This document shows, piece after piece, positions 1-11,650 of a stretch of 64,000 nucleotides of DNA (position 1 is the stretch's first letter; each line of letters begins with the position of its first letter). The notes below the pieces were generated by a model. It was not told the origin of the DNA and ran no database searches. It saw only the letters and a list, made by a program, of their open reading frames with translations. The position numbers and the translations under genes were made by a program. Source of the stretch: Triatoma infestans (Eukaryota; Arthropoda; Insecta; Hemiptera; Reduviidae); assembly GCA_011037195.1 (NCBI GenBank), contig JAAEAF010002634.1, positions 62,001 through 126,000 on the forward strand, given 5' to 3'.

Positions 1-285
1 TTTTGAAGTAGTACTTTAGAGGAAAGCATACCGCCACTGTTACAAATCAATTTTCTAGGGGAAATGTTTCAAATAAATGTAATAGGCGTTTATGTTTGTA
101 GATATTATACGAAGTTTAAAGAAAATTGTTGGACCTCTTACATTGAGAAAATACGAAAAAACTATTCAGTAAAACCGCACTTCTGGTTGATAGATTTTGC
201 CCGAAATCTATCTGATGCTGTAGTAGTACCTAGGTAAACGGAATACCAAATTTGAGCTTTCTGCGACTTTCAGTTCTCTGTCAAA
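1..285 (-). repeat. HR interspersed repeat, partial, reverse
   Basis: Read on the minus strand this matches the HR consensus: a TTTAAACTTCG-like word, the remnant of the 'accggaagtgcg' word (here caccGCACTTCTGGTTGATA on plus) and 'ccgtttaggtactac'. It is diverged by many substitutions and has no coding potential. The left end runs off the window. Confidence 0.75.
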
Positions 286-924
286 ACGTCAAGCGGAAGG
301 GAGGCACCATATCGCTTCCAGACTGAGCGCCGGCAATCACCACCCTGTTCACCTGATTTACTTCTGGCTTATAACAATAGTGGGGTTGGGACAGGGAGGC
401 AAAGAAATGATAATATGGACAAGAAGAGCACACCATCTCGCACAAAATTCTGCCGCACTAAAATTAAATCCAATCGATAAGAAGTACACAGTTTACTCTC
501 AAAATTGATTTTTATTGGCTATAAGTATAATATAATATATATATATATAGTAAGGTATATAATAATCGGTTCTTGTTTTTTTTTTTTTTTGAACATTTTA
601 TAGACAAACATGGATTGTATTTAGGTGTGCCGCCAATAACAAGTGATCAATATTCAATATTCTAACTAAAGAAATATATCATCTAGTACATTTATCTTAG
701 AAGATGTAGTATTGAAAGATATATTGTCTTGAGTACGAGCAGTATATGGAATTCTCACGGCCATCTTGACGTGTAACTTATAAAGGATATCGATTTTTTA
801 CAAATGTCTCCAGCTAATATTGATTTTTTTATAATTCATAAATAAAATATACTAATACAAAATGCTTCATCGATGATTTTCCTAAGAAAAATGGTTTATA
901 ATTTTGATTGGGTGTTATCACTTA

Positions 925-1245
925 TCTTTCTGCAATCGTGTCAACTATTTTCGCTATCGAGTTTTGTCAAAAAAAAATAACAGGTTTTGAGGTCTTTTGT
1001 GTATGAAAAAATTGTATTGAGGGAGGGGATCCGTGTGTATGTCAAGATATTTCCAAAATCGAAGACGCAGGAAACCAACTTCATGTTTCGTTTAAGTATG
1101 AGCAATGATTGGCACATGAGAAGCTCTTTGCGGTTTTTCTCGAAAATGGCTCCAATATTTTTACTGTAAACTTAGCCAACTGACTCAAACATGTGTAGGC
1201 CTATTAATTTTATTTCAAAACATTTATCTGTGAAATCTGTGTTCA
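925..1245 (+). repeat. HR interspersed repeat, partial, forward
   Basis: Contains the HR words 'gcaatcgtgtcaa', 'ttttgaggtc..tgtgtatgaaaaaatt', 'ttctcgaaaatggctccaa' and a degraded 'cttgaaacattt' region in consensus order. The short open frame from 987 is chance translation of the repeat. Confidence 0.65.
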
Positions 1246-1254
1246 CCTTTGCTC

Positions 1255-1450
1255 TAATGTAGCGCATGCCTTTGCTGTGAGAGGTTCAGGTTTCGATTCC
1301 CATGAGGGTAAAGAGGTGCAGACCCAGCATCTTGAGGTAAATTGGGTACAGTAAAGCTGCAGTAAATAGCGAAAGCCAGACTTAAAAAACTGTGGAAATC
1401 CACGCCCCTCTCTCAATAAAAATTGTCGTCTGGCTTTTGGGGGGCTGTTG
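1255..1450 (+). repeat. tRNA-derived SINE-like repeat
   Basis: A GGTTTCGATTCC word at 1289-1300 fits a pol III B box. An A-box-like 'tagcgcatgcc' lies about 30 bases upstream, the usual spacing in tRNA-derived SINEs. The body downstream is GC-richer than its surroundings and ends in 'ctctctcaataaaaattgtcgtctggc'. No second full copy was found in the window, so this rests only on the promoter-like head. Confidence 0.45.
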
Positions 1451-3379
1451 CGCTAAGGTTTTTTTTGCTCTCCTGAGAGAAAATGTATTTTCAGGAGATT
1501 CTGGGGCGAACTGTGACATTAGATTTTCAGTTTTAATATAACCTACGATTCACAACTATCTTGCCCATTGCAGAGGAAGGTTCAGGTAAGTGAGGACCCA
1601 AAAGAAGATAGTAAGACTTATTTCAGTGATATCACTGGTCAGGAAAACGAGAAATAAGCGCAGAAGGAAGGAAAATCGAGACGAATGATTTTTGACTAGG
1701 GACGCGCTCATTAGACAAAGACGCATCTCTGAGGCGTACCAAAAATGTCTGTCTAATCGCGGATCAATTTTCTTCTATCTCTGTTACATCTTTTACAGAT
1801 TCTTTGCCTTCAAAGAAGTCGTTGCGCTATTTGTTTATTATTATTTTTAACCTGGATATAGAAAAATTGATTGTCCATGATTACTCCATAAAACAATGAG
1901 AAGGATGACACCTACAAAAACGTTAAATTTAGAAATGTATTGGTTCCCAGAATGTGGTAAACTACTTTTCTATTTCATTAATTAATTAGTTGATGTCATA
2001 ATTAAGTCCTGCATTTCTATAAATTGAGTTCTACCCAACTAATAAACAAGAAAAATAGAGATAAAGGGCGTAGGTATGAAAAACGTGTACTTTAAATCTC
2101 AGCAAAACAAAGTAAAAGCCATTCATCTCAACCTGTTTTGTCCTCATCGGACCGCAGTATTCATTCAGTGTTCAATATTAACAGGTATTACTTACCTAAT
2201 ATATCGTCGATATTCCTAAGTCAAGAATAAGCAACTGTTCCTTGTTCCCCGCATAAACTAATCAGAATGTTTTTACCCATTTTCCCTTACACATGCTCTT
2301 GCAGGTTGCCGCGACCGTAATAATATCCACTTCTTCACTTTCCGAAAAAGTTTTAGCAGTTTGTCATTTTGGAACTGGAAGGGGAAGTGTTTCTTTTTTT
2401 TCACGGACTGAGGATGTTTCTTTGTCCAGTTGCAATGCTTGCGCCTCCCTGAATTTTAACTCCGAATTTCATCCATTCTGTGTATGATCTCGTTCCTATT
2501 TTGGTTGTATAAATTTTCCAGAGTTTAATGGAATTTAGACTGCAAAAAAAAACTATAAAAACGGTCCTGAGATAAATCAGTCCACTACAGTAAAATTATT
2601 TTTATTTTATTTTTTAAATCTAATCTATGTGCAAGAGTAGATATAATCGATTGTTAATGATGAAACCTTCCCAAGCTAACTTGTGTGTAGTGGCCAACCT
2701 GCACATTACCGGTCCTAAATGAGGGGTCTTTCTAACTAATAAACATAAAGAAAAATCTGAAATTGCGTTTAAAAAAAAACTTGGAGAAAATGGCGGAATA
2801 TCTAATCAATAGTGAGTGGTTTGTATATAAAAGTTTTTTGGCTAGTAGTGGGGTAAGTAGGAGGGTCTATCTAAGTGACGGCACTTATATAGGAGGCAGT
2901 GCCTTCTTAATTAGCGGTTACTCTGCTTTCCCACGACCTTCTCGTATGGACAACACTGCACTGAGAAGCATTACATATATGTGTTTTGCGGCATGTGTGT
3001 GTATGTGTGTAGGAAGGTCAGCGAGTCCTGCAAAGTGAAGCCGACCTGCCTGTTAAAATGACAGGGATGATTTCAAGAAAACAATGACAATAGATTACAG
3101 ATCGATTACTCCGTACACACATCGATTAGCCAGCTCTGAACACCCGTCAAACAACATAATAGCCTGTAATATCCAACATATAAAACGTAACAATTTTTTC
3201 GCCCCCCCCCATCATAAAATTGTCTTCAACGATTTAGTAATGCACCACTGGGGGGGTTATGAAAACACTATCATTCATAGATAATAACTTATAATCTTAT
3301 TTTACAATGAACACATACCTAAATAATGTCTATCATATAATCAGAGGCGACATATTGAAAAACAGCTAAGAATGAAAGA
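1451..3379. other. AT-rich non-coding stretch, no gene seen
   Basis: No supported gene, RNA or clear repeat boundary. Faint HR-like words ('ggagattctggggcgaactgtgacat') occur near 1490-1530. The short open frames at 2293, 2763 and 3084 have no recognisable domain and sit in homopolymer-rich sequence. Confidence 0.5.
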
Positions 3380-3600
3380 CAGATTTTTATGAAATATTCG
3401 CATGGCTTTCTCTTACTGCAGTTCACCGAATTATAATTGACAAGTTTCCTTCAAACTTACGATTTTTCCTAAATATTTATTTGTCTGCAACTTTATATCA
3501 ATGGGAGAATCTAAATTTAATGACGTGACTTTTTGAGGAAAGCAAAACCTCCTCCCGCCACCCGATACTTCTTAAATGAACTTTCTCGGGAAAAAGCTCG
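3380..3600 (-). repeat. HR interspersed repeat, partial, reverse
   Basis: Carries the minus-strand HR words 'gctttctcttactgcagttcac', 'ataattgacaagtttccttcaaactt' and 'gaactttctcgggaaaaa'. Poorly conserved with several gaps. Confidence 0.55.
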
Positions 3601-6089
3601 CAACAAAAGACTCTTATTTCATGCTGAAATGCACAATGCATAGAGTGATTGAGTGTGGTGAGCTAGAGTGCGCCCCTGTCAGGAAGGCAGGCAAACACTC
3701 CGCAACATGTGGCTAGTACACTTCCCATCTTCCAGATATATTCGAGATTCATTCACATTAATTTATTGTTGTAAATGATGCCTGTTAACTGTATTGCCCA
3801 GAGATTTAATCACTGGCGTTCTACTCTAGTGGCCAGAGACAGCTAAAGATTCAGTTTCCCTTTAGACCATTAGTTTGATCAAATGTTTTTTATTCATTCT
3901 GAGTTTTTGCTCTCGATGATCCGTCTACAATACAAAGTCCATCTGTAGAAGATACGAGGAGTTCATGAGTCGAAGATCAGAGATGCTTATATAGAAGATG
4001 AGTTCATAAGATGCAATAAAGTCTTCAGTGTGGATGTGTCATCCAAGTGAACATCTGATCCTTTAGGTGGAAATGAATTTGCTAATTATTCAGAGATCTC
4101 AACTACCTGTGTTTCCCAACCTAACAACCGGTTCGGATATTCCAACAGGACATCCCTTCCCAAGATTCAAACACACTATTCAGAGTTAGTTGATATGTAA
4201 AAATATTTGGGTTCATCATACCTATAACTTCCAAATCGACCCGTAACGTTATTTCCAGCTAGCTTATTCATGCGGTAATGAAATCAATCGCCAGCAAATT
4301 CGCCAGTCAATGGCTAGACCGCATCAAGGCACCACTATGAGCCTCCAAGCAGGGCTTTAACTTCGCTTGCAAATCTCTCATCTAGAAACTGTCTCTGGCG
4401 GCAGGTAACATTTAATTATAAAGCGACTATCTGGACTGTCAACAAGTAGTCACTAGATAAACTGAAAAAAGTAAACGTTAGTCGCTACATCAGCTTCTAG
4501 CAATCTACCATTAGAACAAGCAAGATTTTTAACTAGTCATAGCGACTCACAACAGGCAACTCTACCATTATCGCTACCAACAATCATTCACCCTTCGCTC
4601 GGTCGCTCTACTCGCTGTACACTCTCTTTCCTCTCATGTAAAGAAGACAGAAATATAATTGTGTTTCAATTCATCACCATTTATCAACCATCATTCCTTG
4701 CTATTATTACAGGCGACTATGCACACAGACATCACAAGGAACTGGACTCATTTTGCAGTCACTCCTCCCTTCATTTATAAACTCTGTGGTCTTGGGAACT
4801 TATAAATTTGATAGTATGGATGCATAGATTGATGAGTTTAATAGTGTATTTCATCAACTTAACGTTGCAGAACAGTGCATGCCTAATGTAGAATTAGCAA
4901 CATTCGCAGAATATTCCCGTCATCATTAACGTCTTGATTTTTATCAGAAAAGGATAAGAACAAGATGGATAGTCACTGGAGTCACTAAAAGTTTCTTGAA
5001 ATTACTTTAATTTATTAATTTAGCTTGATATTTGCCCGGAGTTTCCAGGATATCAAATTAATAAAAAGTTGATGCTGAGAATTAAAAGTAGAAGACTCAA
5101 CATACTTCTCAACAGTAACCCAATCAGACCAGCAGCTAAATAGCTCTTAGCTCAACATATTGAAATCCGAAAATCAAACTATTACTCATGTAGCATTCAA
5201 CTTTTGTAAATATGTATTCTTTATTTGAACATATGCCAATTAAAAATTAGAGAACTACAGTCAGAACAGTGATTTCCTCCGTATTTCTTTCTGTTTGGCA
5301 ATCAAACACAGACTTTCTGTAGGACATGTCCTGAATACTGCTGATAGCTTTATTAGCCAATCCCCTGGTTTTATCAATTCATTTCACTCTGATTTCTTCT
5401 TTTATCGAATTTTGTTTCTTTTTTTTCATGATACATATAATAAAGTCAAATTTATGAATATTAGATATCATAAATTGATTGTTATCTATGTTTTTTTACT
5501 AATGTAAAACATAAACTATTTTATTTTATTATCATATTATATATTTATATTAATTTAAAAACTGATATTTCATCGAGATAAACTCATATTTAAATAGTTA
5601 CAAGTGTAACACTGCCACTAAAATTAGGCACCTGCTGAGAAGTTCCAAAATAAAATAATACTAGCACGACATCTTTACCAAAAATATAGAAATATAATTT
5701 GTAAAGGAAGAGAGAGAGAGAGAGTGTGTGGGAGAGAAAGAGAGATACTAATACTTTAGAGTTTTGTTCTTTTTATTTTCCTACACCGGATGTTTTTAAT
5801 AATTTTTCTTTTAATAAAAGAATTGTTGTAAATGTTAATATGGTTAAATAAACATTTTGATTTTATTATTATTATAACCACTGTTTGCAAGATTTCGTCA
5901 ACAGTTCTGAATGTATTTCTCTAAAATGAGATTCCCTGCTGTTTACTTTCTACTTAATAATTCACCAAGGTGAGGGGGGAAGGTTCCTTTCTTTTATTTA
6001 AGGGGACTAATCTTTGATAAAACTGGTTTGTATGTCTTGATACAGACTAGTAGCCAGGGTAATCCCACAATTGTACCGATTCAATGAAA
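3601..6089. other. Non-coding stretch with (AG)n and a (TTA)n tail
   Basis: No gene recognised. A GA/GT-rich microsatellite lies at about 5707-5745. An AATAAA word (about 5847) followed by a short TTATTATTATTAT run to about 5877 resembles the 3' tail of the non-LTR element at 9659-10671, but no coding relic is recognisable upstream. The segment 4180-4650 is somewhat GC-richer and unique-looking, with no identifiable function. Confidence 0.4.
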
Positions 6090-6460
6090 ATTGTAAATTT
6101 TCGTTAAAATATTGCTTTCTCTTGTTGCTATGAAAGGAAATACTGTGATCAAGTCAAATTCGAAATCGAGTTTTCTCCGGAAATACATGTTGGTGGTCAG
6201 GAGGGGGTTTGTGTACAGGTCATGAGCGTGCACTAGTTTGGACGTTAAGCTCGCCTGAAAAAATCGACTTTGCATTATATGTTTTGGTCACCTGAGGGTT
6301 TTAGCAATTGGTCTGCGTATATGTGAATGTGTGTGTGCGCGTGTGTGTGGCCAGTATAACTAAAAAACGAAAAATTGCAGAAAGCTGAAACTTGAAATAT
6401 CGTTTAAGGGATTTATCAAAACTTGATTCTGTGCAGCGAGATTAGGCCAGCTCTGAGCAA
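6090..6460 (+). repeat. HR repeat, forward, with SINE-tail-like segment
   Basis: HR words run from 'gaaatcgagttttctccggaaatacatg' through a GT-rich variable segment to 'aactaaaaaacgaaaaattgcagaaagctgaaacttgaaatatcgttt'. Inside it, 6232-6275 reads 'tagtttggacgttaagctcgcctgaaaaaatcgacttt', the same tail as the SINE-like units at 16.4 and 38.6 kb, so a truncated SINE has probably inserted here. Confidence 0.6.
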
Positions 6461-7286
6461 TATTTAGGTCGGAGTGGATTGTATGGTTGGAGTGGAGACG
6501 TAGGTTTGAAGTCGGTTAAAGTTGATTATTCAGCAGTGCGTAGACTTTTATGTCGTATGTCTGGATGTAGTCCGAATTATTGTACTTTGTTCGCAATGGG
6601 AACTGTAATATTATTTGTTCTTAATATATATATTTCAAAAATTATGTTTTTGAAAAAGCAAACAAGTGCCTAGCAAATAAAACTTAAAGGGCTCGCGCGT
6701 AACTCTTATATATATATCAGCACTGGCGTGGCATTCAATATAAGCGTCACTTTTAAATAAAAAAAAAATATTTATAATAGAAACATGTGTATGTTTCACA
6801 AAAGATTATTACACTAAATTTAGTGGAGAAAGTTCAACTTTAAATTACTTTTCAGATACATACGACTTTCTCCCACTAGTGTGTAAAAGTAACATTATTC
6901 ATCTCTAATTAGCCCGACATCGAGCGGCAATACGCGAAACAAGATCCCAAATATGCGGATTTGAAGTTATACCAAATGGAACAGGTTAAAGAGAGAGGGA
7001 ATATTTGGTTTCAATTAACAATATACATTCTCAGTGTTTGCGCCTTTTCACACTTTTTTATATTCTGTTATATTCATATAAATTAGGAACCAGTTTAATA
7101 GGATTGCAGAAAAAATCTAATATTTGACGTGAGAAGCAGGACTTTATAAACAAGAGTTAAGAGTTTGATCGCAGCGAGTGCGTCAAACTGGTCGCGAGTT
7201 TTAAAAAATACTTCGCTCATCAGGATTGTTTTGATCTTCTTTCCGCGTGTGACCGCTAGATTTCGGGAGCTCCACCGCTTCTTAGT

Positions 7287-7449
7287 TATTTATTTCTTAT
7301 ATCACTTCTCCCTTCTCTTAAGGGTTCGTTTAGGCCAAGGCACTCTTCTACATCTCCCTGCCATATCAGGTCCTCGTCAGCCAAATCGCGACCGTAGCAA
7401 CCGACCTTTTCAATGTGACCGTACCAACTCAATTTCTCCTTACGATTTC
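7287..7449 (-). pseudogene. RTE-like retrotransposon C-terminal relic
   Basis: The minus strand stays open for about 54 codons and reads KEKLSWYGHIEK near its start. That matches the 'L.WYGHV.R' motif seen near the C-terminus of the coding region of RTE/CR1-like non-LTR retrotransposons; the better-preserved relic at 24.1 kb has LQWYGHV at the same position. A second segment in another frame (about 7320-7350) reads RVPWPKRTLKRR, resembling the basic stretch that follows the motif, so the copy is probably frameshifted. A plus-strand open frame over the same bases (from 7165) shows no family features. Confidence 0.45.
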
Positions 7450-7530
7450 CTTTAAACTTGGGTCTACTACCAACTACTACAATTTTATTTTAAACCATTA
7501 TCCTGGAAAAGTTGTTTTAAAAAGAGGATT

Positions 7531-7769
7531 GTGGGGAGAGACTTTGGCCTCCCCTAAGAACTGGTAGTTCATTTGGAGAGAGACTTTTGCCTCCCCTAAG
7601 AACTGGTAGTTCGGTATAACATGTGGAGAGAGACTTTAGCCTCCCGTAAAACTGGTAGTTCGGTATAACATGTGGAGAGAGACTTTTGCCTCCCCTAAGA
7701 ACTGGTAGTTCGATATAACATGTGGAGAGAGACTTTAGCCTCCCCTAAGAACGGGTAGCTCGGTATACA
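7531..7769. repeat. 50-bp minisatellite, five copies
   Basis: Five tandem units begin near 7531, 7573, 7623, 7672 and 7721. Each contains GGAGAGAGACTTT(T/A)GCCTCCC, then TAAGAACTGGTAGTTCGGTATAACATGT. Units two to five have a 49-50 bp period. Unit one lacks the GTATAACATG end. Sequence differences between units are few, so the array is fairly young. No function is apparent. Confidence 0.9.
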
Positions 7770-8689
7770 CTACCCACATTTCAAGGCAACTCAACGTTAA
7801 AGAATTCCAACTCCCATTTAGAATCGTGAAAATTACAGTAAAGCGTGAATCGGTCTTCCCTTTCTCATGTAGCATACTGACAAACCATATTTTTCAATTC
7901 ATGATTACCTTCTCAAAGCAGTGATTACTATCTCATAAAATTTAAATTTGTTGTCCCCCTCACTAATCTATTTTATCTCTGTCGGCAACTCAGTTTTACT
8001 TTTGGACGTGTAGAGAGGAAGGAAATTTCATTTTAGACAATTTCATTTGCTCCCTAAGAAAAAACTTTATTTTCCCAATGGGCCGCTATTTTGTTAACGT
8101 TTCCCTAAAAACAGGTGTTAATTTCAACTATTTTGCAGATAGGTTAACGAGATAAAAGTAAGAATTTATAATGAATTCTGTGTGTGTGGGTGGGTGGGTG
8201 GGGAAGAGAGACAGAATTCACAGAAAATTATATGCGGATATAATTTCTAGGCCTCGGTGATATATTTATTAGGTTTTGTGCAACCTATTTCACTAAGTTA
8301 GCTTTGTACGAGAGGTGAGGCCCGACTTCTATCTGACGATGATCAACCAACACCCTTGTCAACAAGTCATCAAGTTCTGTTTTTTATCTGTTCAGCTAGA
8401 TCTCTGTTGCTACAAAGTAGCCGCGCTTCGGATCTACAGAATTGGATATTTTTAAATGTCCTATGAAAAAAGGCGAGTTCCTACTTTACAGAAAAATTGA
8501 AAATGGAAAAGTTGGATATTTTCATACGAGTTCCTCTTACTGCAGCCAACATAATTATAAAATTCACACATATTCTTTAAAGTTGGATATTTTCACCTAG
8601 CGCCAACATAAATACAGAATTGGTATGGGTATAGGGTACATGTATTTACCCAAGGCACGTACCCTTATAAATACATATTTTGATTATAA
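7770..8689. other. AT-rich non-coding stretch, no gene seen
   Basis: Nothing supported as a gene. Contains a short (GTGG)n run near 8183-8200 and scattered HR-like fragments such as 'ttgaaaatgg'. The word 'gttggatatttt' recurs three times (8440, 8512, 8583) with no clean period. Confidence 0.4.
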
Positions 8690-9135
8690 TTATTTTGATT
8701 CCTCAGAAACTCCAACTTTAGAGTAAATTATTGCCACCGTCCCAGCAAAATGAAACCTATTCATTCAGTAGAGTCGCACTTCCGGTTAACCAATTTTCTT
8801 CAAATTTGGAATTCAATCAATATATTGAATAGACAAAAAATTGTACTGAAGTTATAACAATTTTCCTGGATAGAACATAGAACAAAAGTGATAGTCAGAG
8901 CTAGTGGAGGAAGTTTAAAGAAAATTGTGAAAAACTGAGCAACAAAAATCCAATAAATTCCCATTTCCGGTTGATTGATTTTGACTAAAACCTTATTGTC
9001 AGGGGCGATGAAAATCGAATACTCAATACTCAATTTCAAAATGTGACCCGAATGCGTGCAGTGAGAGAAAATAAAAAAAAATCTTGTGTGAAACATTCGC
9101 ATAACTTTTCTCTTAATGCAATGAACGATTTTTTT
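8690..9135 (-). repeat. HR interspersed repeat, reverse
   Basis: Minus-strand HR words include 'gagtcgcacttccggttaaccaattttcttcaaatttggaattc', 'aaagaaaattgtgaaaaactgag', 'ttccggttgattgatttt' and 'tgtgtgaaacattcgcataacttttctctta'. Two sub-blocks appear to be joined. The 100-aa minus-strand frame here is a translation of the repeat. Confidence 0.75.
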
Positions 9136-9480
9136 TTTTTGCTACTAGAACTTAGTACATAGAAGAAACTTTAGAATATGATTATACTGGCTCCTCCTTC
9201 TAATGGGCCGCGCCATTTTGAGTACATAGTCTGCCTATACAACATACACGGCTAATCGTTTAGATATGATTAGATATTAGATGGTTTAGATATTTTACGG
9301 TGCAAGTTGTATGTAGATAGAGAATGTGTATAATTAGTGAAATATCAATTAAATAAAATCGTTGGAGTTGTTTCCGGGAAAATCTGGGACAAACTAATGT
9401 AACATATTTGTTGTGGTTGGTTCCGCAGAGCTGGAAAGCATCAGACATATTTTCCGTGATAGCCTGCTTCTTTTTGTGGT

Positions 9481-9518
9481 CATCGACCGGTTTCGGGCGT
9501 TCGCCGATAATCAGGATG
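9481..9518 (-). ncRNA. Hammerhead-ribozyme-like motif, degraded
   Basis: On the minus strand: CATC, then CTGATTA, an unpaired T, a short stem-loop around GGC-GAAC-GCC, GAAA, the palindromic helix III ACC/GGT, cleavage triplet GTC, then GATG, which pairs with CATC as a 4-bp stem I. The single core defect is G8 changed to T (CTGATTA instead of CTGANGA), plus one mismatch at the base of stem II. It is predicted inactive or weak as it stands. Confidence 0.6.
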
Positions 9519-9564
9519 TTTTTGTCAAACAGTGCAATAAAATAAAACTATGCTATTGACAAAG

Positions 9565-9602
9565 CACCCTGATGATGGGCGAACGCCCGAAACTGATCGA
9601 TG
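9565..9602 (+). ncRNA. Hammerhead-ribozyme-like motif, core intact
   Basis: The right arm of the same fold-back carries an intact CTGATGA core (9569-9575), an unpaired T, a perfect 4-bp stem II GGGC-GAAC-GCCC (9577-9588), GAAA (9589-9592) and a TC cleavage site (9597-9598). Helix III has decayed from ACC/GGT to ACT/GAT and stem I has one mismatch (CACC against GATG). Confidence 0.6.
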
Positions 9603-9645
9603 ACCACAAAAAGAAGCAGGCTATCACGGAAAATATTTCTGATAA

Positions 9646-9658
9646 TATACATATTCTC
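9646..9658. repeat. Target-site duplication, left copy
   Basis: TATACATATTCTC occurs here and again at 10672-10684, exactly flanking the non-LTR insertion. Confidence 0.85.
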
Positions 9659-10671
9659 AGTATCAAACAGTTGAAAGGTTGCAACGGTTTTTTGTTAAAA
9701 AACTTTTCAAATTACCAAAAAATACGGCTAATTATATAATCAGTTTAGAAACGAATTTGACGAGTATGTTTTGGTATACATTAAAGTTGCACATAAGTTA
9801 TATTTTAAAATACTTCAACTTCCAGACGGTAGGCTCCCCAAACTAATAGCCAAGAAAATTATTTCTAAAAAAATCTTGTGGTTCAAGGATTGGGATAACA
9901 TGTGTCGTCAACTGGGAATATCCCCGTTCAATCTAGAAAATTATGACAACTGGAGAAGTAATTCAAATAGTTTTCTGGATATATTAAAGATGAACGAGAG
10001 AGAGAATGATATAGCTAGGGCGAGAGAAGGACAACATCATGTTATCTATCCGAGGTTAGACTACGATAAATGGGAATACCTCTGTAATTATATTTTCGAA
10101 GATGCCCGCCTAATAATAAAAGCCAGATCAGAGTCATTCAATTTAAATTTTAGGCCCTTTGATCCAGAAGCTGACCAAAACTGCACTTTGTGTAACCTAA
10201 ATGAAATAGAAACTATTATTCATTTTATAGGAGTTTGTCCCATACTGGCGCCATATAGGCTTCATTATTTAAATAAAACAGTCCTCTCGGTTGAGGAGGT
10301 ATGTAGTTTTTTGAATGGTACAGAAAACTGGAGTGACTTATGCAAATATTTAAAATCAGCTATTTCTTATAGAAGATTGATTATTAATGAATTTTATTTC
10401 TGATGATAAGTCGTTTTCATTTCTATTTTTGTTCTGTTTTAATATTATTTTTATTTTACTTTATCCTATGTTTATATGTTCCTCATTTAGTTACAGTTCT
10501 AAACCATTAATAATTTGTAATCGCAACTCGGCAGACGGATGTAATCCATTGCCCTCAAAGAGTTATTATTTATTTTTCTATTGAATTTAGAATTATTATT
10601 TGTTCATAAATATTATTGTATTGTAAGATGGAAACGTTTCTTTAAATAAACTCTATTATTATTATTATTAT
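9659..10671 (+). mobile_element. 5'-truncated non-LTR retrotransposon insertion
   Basis: A 1,013-bp insertion bounded by a perfect 13-bp target-site duplication. It starts inside coding sequence, so it is 5'-truncated as expected from target-primed reverse transcription. It ends with an AATAAA signal followed by (TTA)n at 10651-10671. The coding relic occupies 9661-10403 and the remaining ~270 bp look like a 3' UTR. The insertion lies a few bases to the right of fold-back copy 1, so it postdates that element. Low divergence of the duplication suggests a fairly recent event. Confidence 0.85.
9661..10403 (+). pseudogene. Non-LTR retrotransposon ORF2 C-terminal region, frameshifted
   Basis: Frame one (9661-~9810) reads YQTVERLQRFFVKKLFKLPK and continues to LKLHISYILK. 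After a one-base shift near 9810, a second frame stays open to the stop at 10401-10403 and begins ILQLPDGRLPKLIAKKII. This is the region C-terminal to the reverse-transcriptase palm and thumb. Near the end it has CTLCNLNEIETIIHFIGVCP, a C-x2-C..H-x4-C knuckle found at the C-terminus of many non-LTR elements. The relic at 31.8-33.3 kb has the same order of blocks (LP..RLPK, then the knuckle). The RT catalytic motif is absent because of the 5' truncation, so it is not functional. I do not name a clade. Confidence 0.85.
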
Positions 10672-10684
10672 TATACATATTCTC
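10672..10684. repeat. Target-site duplication, right copy
   Basis: Second copy of TATACATATTCTC, directly following the (TTA)n tail of the non-LTR insertion. Confidence 0.85.
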
Positions 10685-11509
10685 GTAAAGTGTACTTTTC
10701 CTTGGACCTATAATTTCTAGTCGGTTTCCTTGGTGTTGCCTAAATAGAAATATGAACTTTGACATTTGCTTTAAATTTTGTTGGTTGTTCAGCTGAGCTG
10801 TGGAATCACCGGATAGCCAATAGTTAACCTTATAATTGTAGAAGAAGTAACGGAAAAGACAAACTCTTGTTACCAACCATTATAACATACAATTAACTAA
10901 TTTAATGTATCAGATCTGCTTAACTACTCTTCGACCTTTCTCGATCTTCAACTTCTCTTTGTGGTAAAGTTGATGACATTAAACGATCTTTCACTTCAAC
11001 AGCCAATTGGTTAAAGAAGGTCCTTTACAAAGAACATGATGCTTACATCAGATAAGTTTATATAAATGACGGTGAGCCCAAAAAAAGTAAAGGGAAAAAA
11101 GTTTAATATTTCTGCAGAGTCATTTAAAAGGTACAAAAGGTGGTGTGTGTATGTGTCTATGGGTGTGTGTGCCGTTGATGGACAGATGATCAATGACGTC
11201 AACTAATTAAACGATACTAAAACGTCGACTGCTCTCCGTCTAACACAATAGATTTCTAGTTTTATCTCCATTACTAGGCAAAATAAAAAGGAAAAAAATA
11301 TATATAATAGTTATATCGATTAATAATAATTATTTACAGTCTCTCTGGAGAGTTGGGACTTTTCATGCTTTCTGAGCATGCGGACCATTTTATTGTTAAT
11401 AAAAATAAATACAAACAATCCATTTACTAGCTTCTCAATAGTTTGATCTAGAAACTGTGTATTAGACGGCTCAAACGTTATTCATGAAGCACAAATATTG
11501 CTAGACAAA
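10685..11509. other. Non-coding stretch, no gene seen
   Basis: No supported gene or repeat boundary. Short minus-strand open frames at 10613-10876 and 11011-11202 lack any recognisable motif. Confidence 0.4.
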
Positions 11510-11650
11510 ATACAAGTGCAATTTTCCGAATTTTTTCCGCCGTTTTTTTTTTGCGATTTCTCTAAAATGATTACATCGATTTTCTTTAAACTTGGCTACT
11601 AACCTATCACTTTTATTTGTACCTTTTTTTCAGGAAACTGCATCGTTAAC
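11510..11650 (+). repeat. HR repeat fragment, forward
   Basis: Short HR block: 'ttgcgatttctctaaaatgatt', 'gattttctttaaacttggctactaac', 'cctatcacttttatttg'. Confidence 0.75.

Larger units (their letters stand above)
9410..9645. mobile_element. Fold-back element with paired hammerhead-like motifs (copy 1)
   Basis: The arms 9443-9532 and 9546-9641 are near-perfect inverted repeats; both read ATATTTTCCGTGATAGCCTG inward from the ends, followed by 'cttctttttgtggtcatcga'. The spacer is only about 13-20 bases. Each arm holds a hammerhead-like motif. The outer left flank 'gttgtggttgg...cgcagagctggaaagcatc' is also present in copy 2 at 46.1 kb, which shows that the element extends left of the arm. 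No open frame is inside. It is interpreted as a non-autonomous element. A non-LTR fragment later inserted just beyond its right end. Confidence 0.8.

Noticed and set aside
10387..10584. 65-aa plus frame after the retrotransposon ORF
   Set aside because: Falls in the element's 3' UTR and has no family features.
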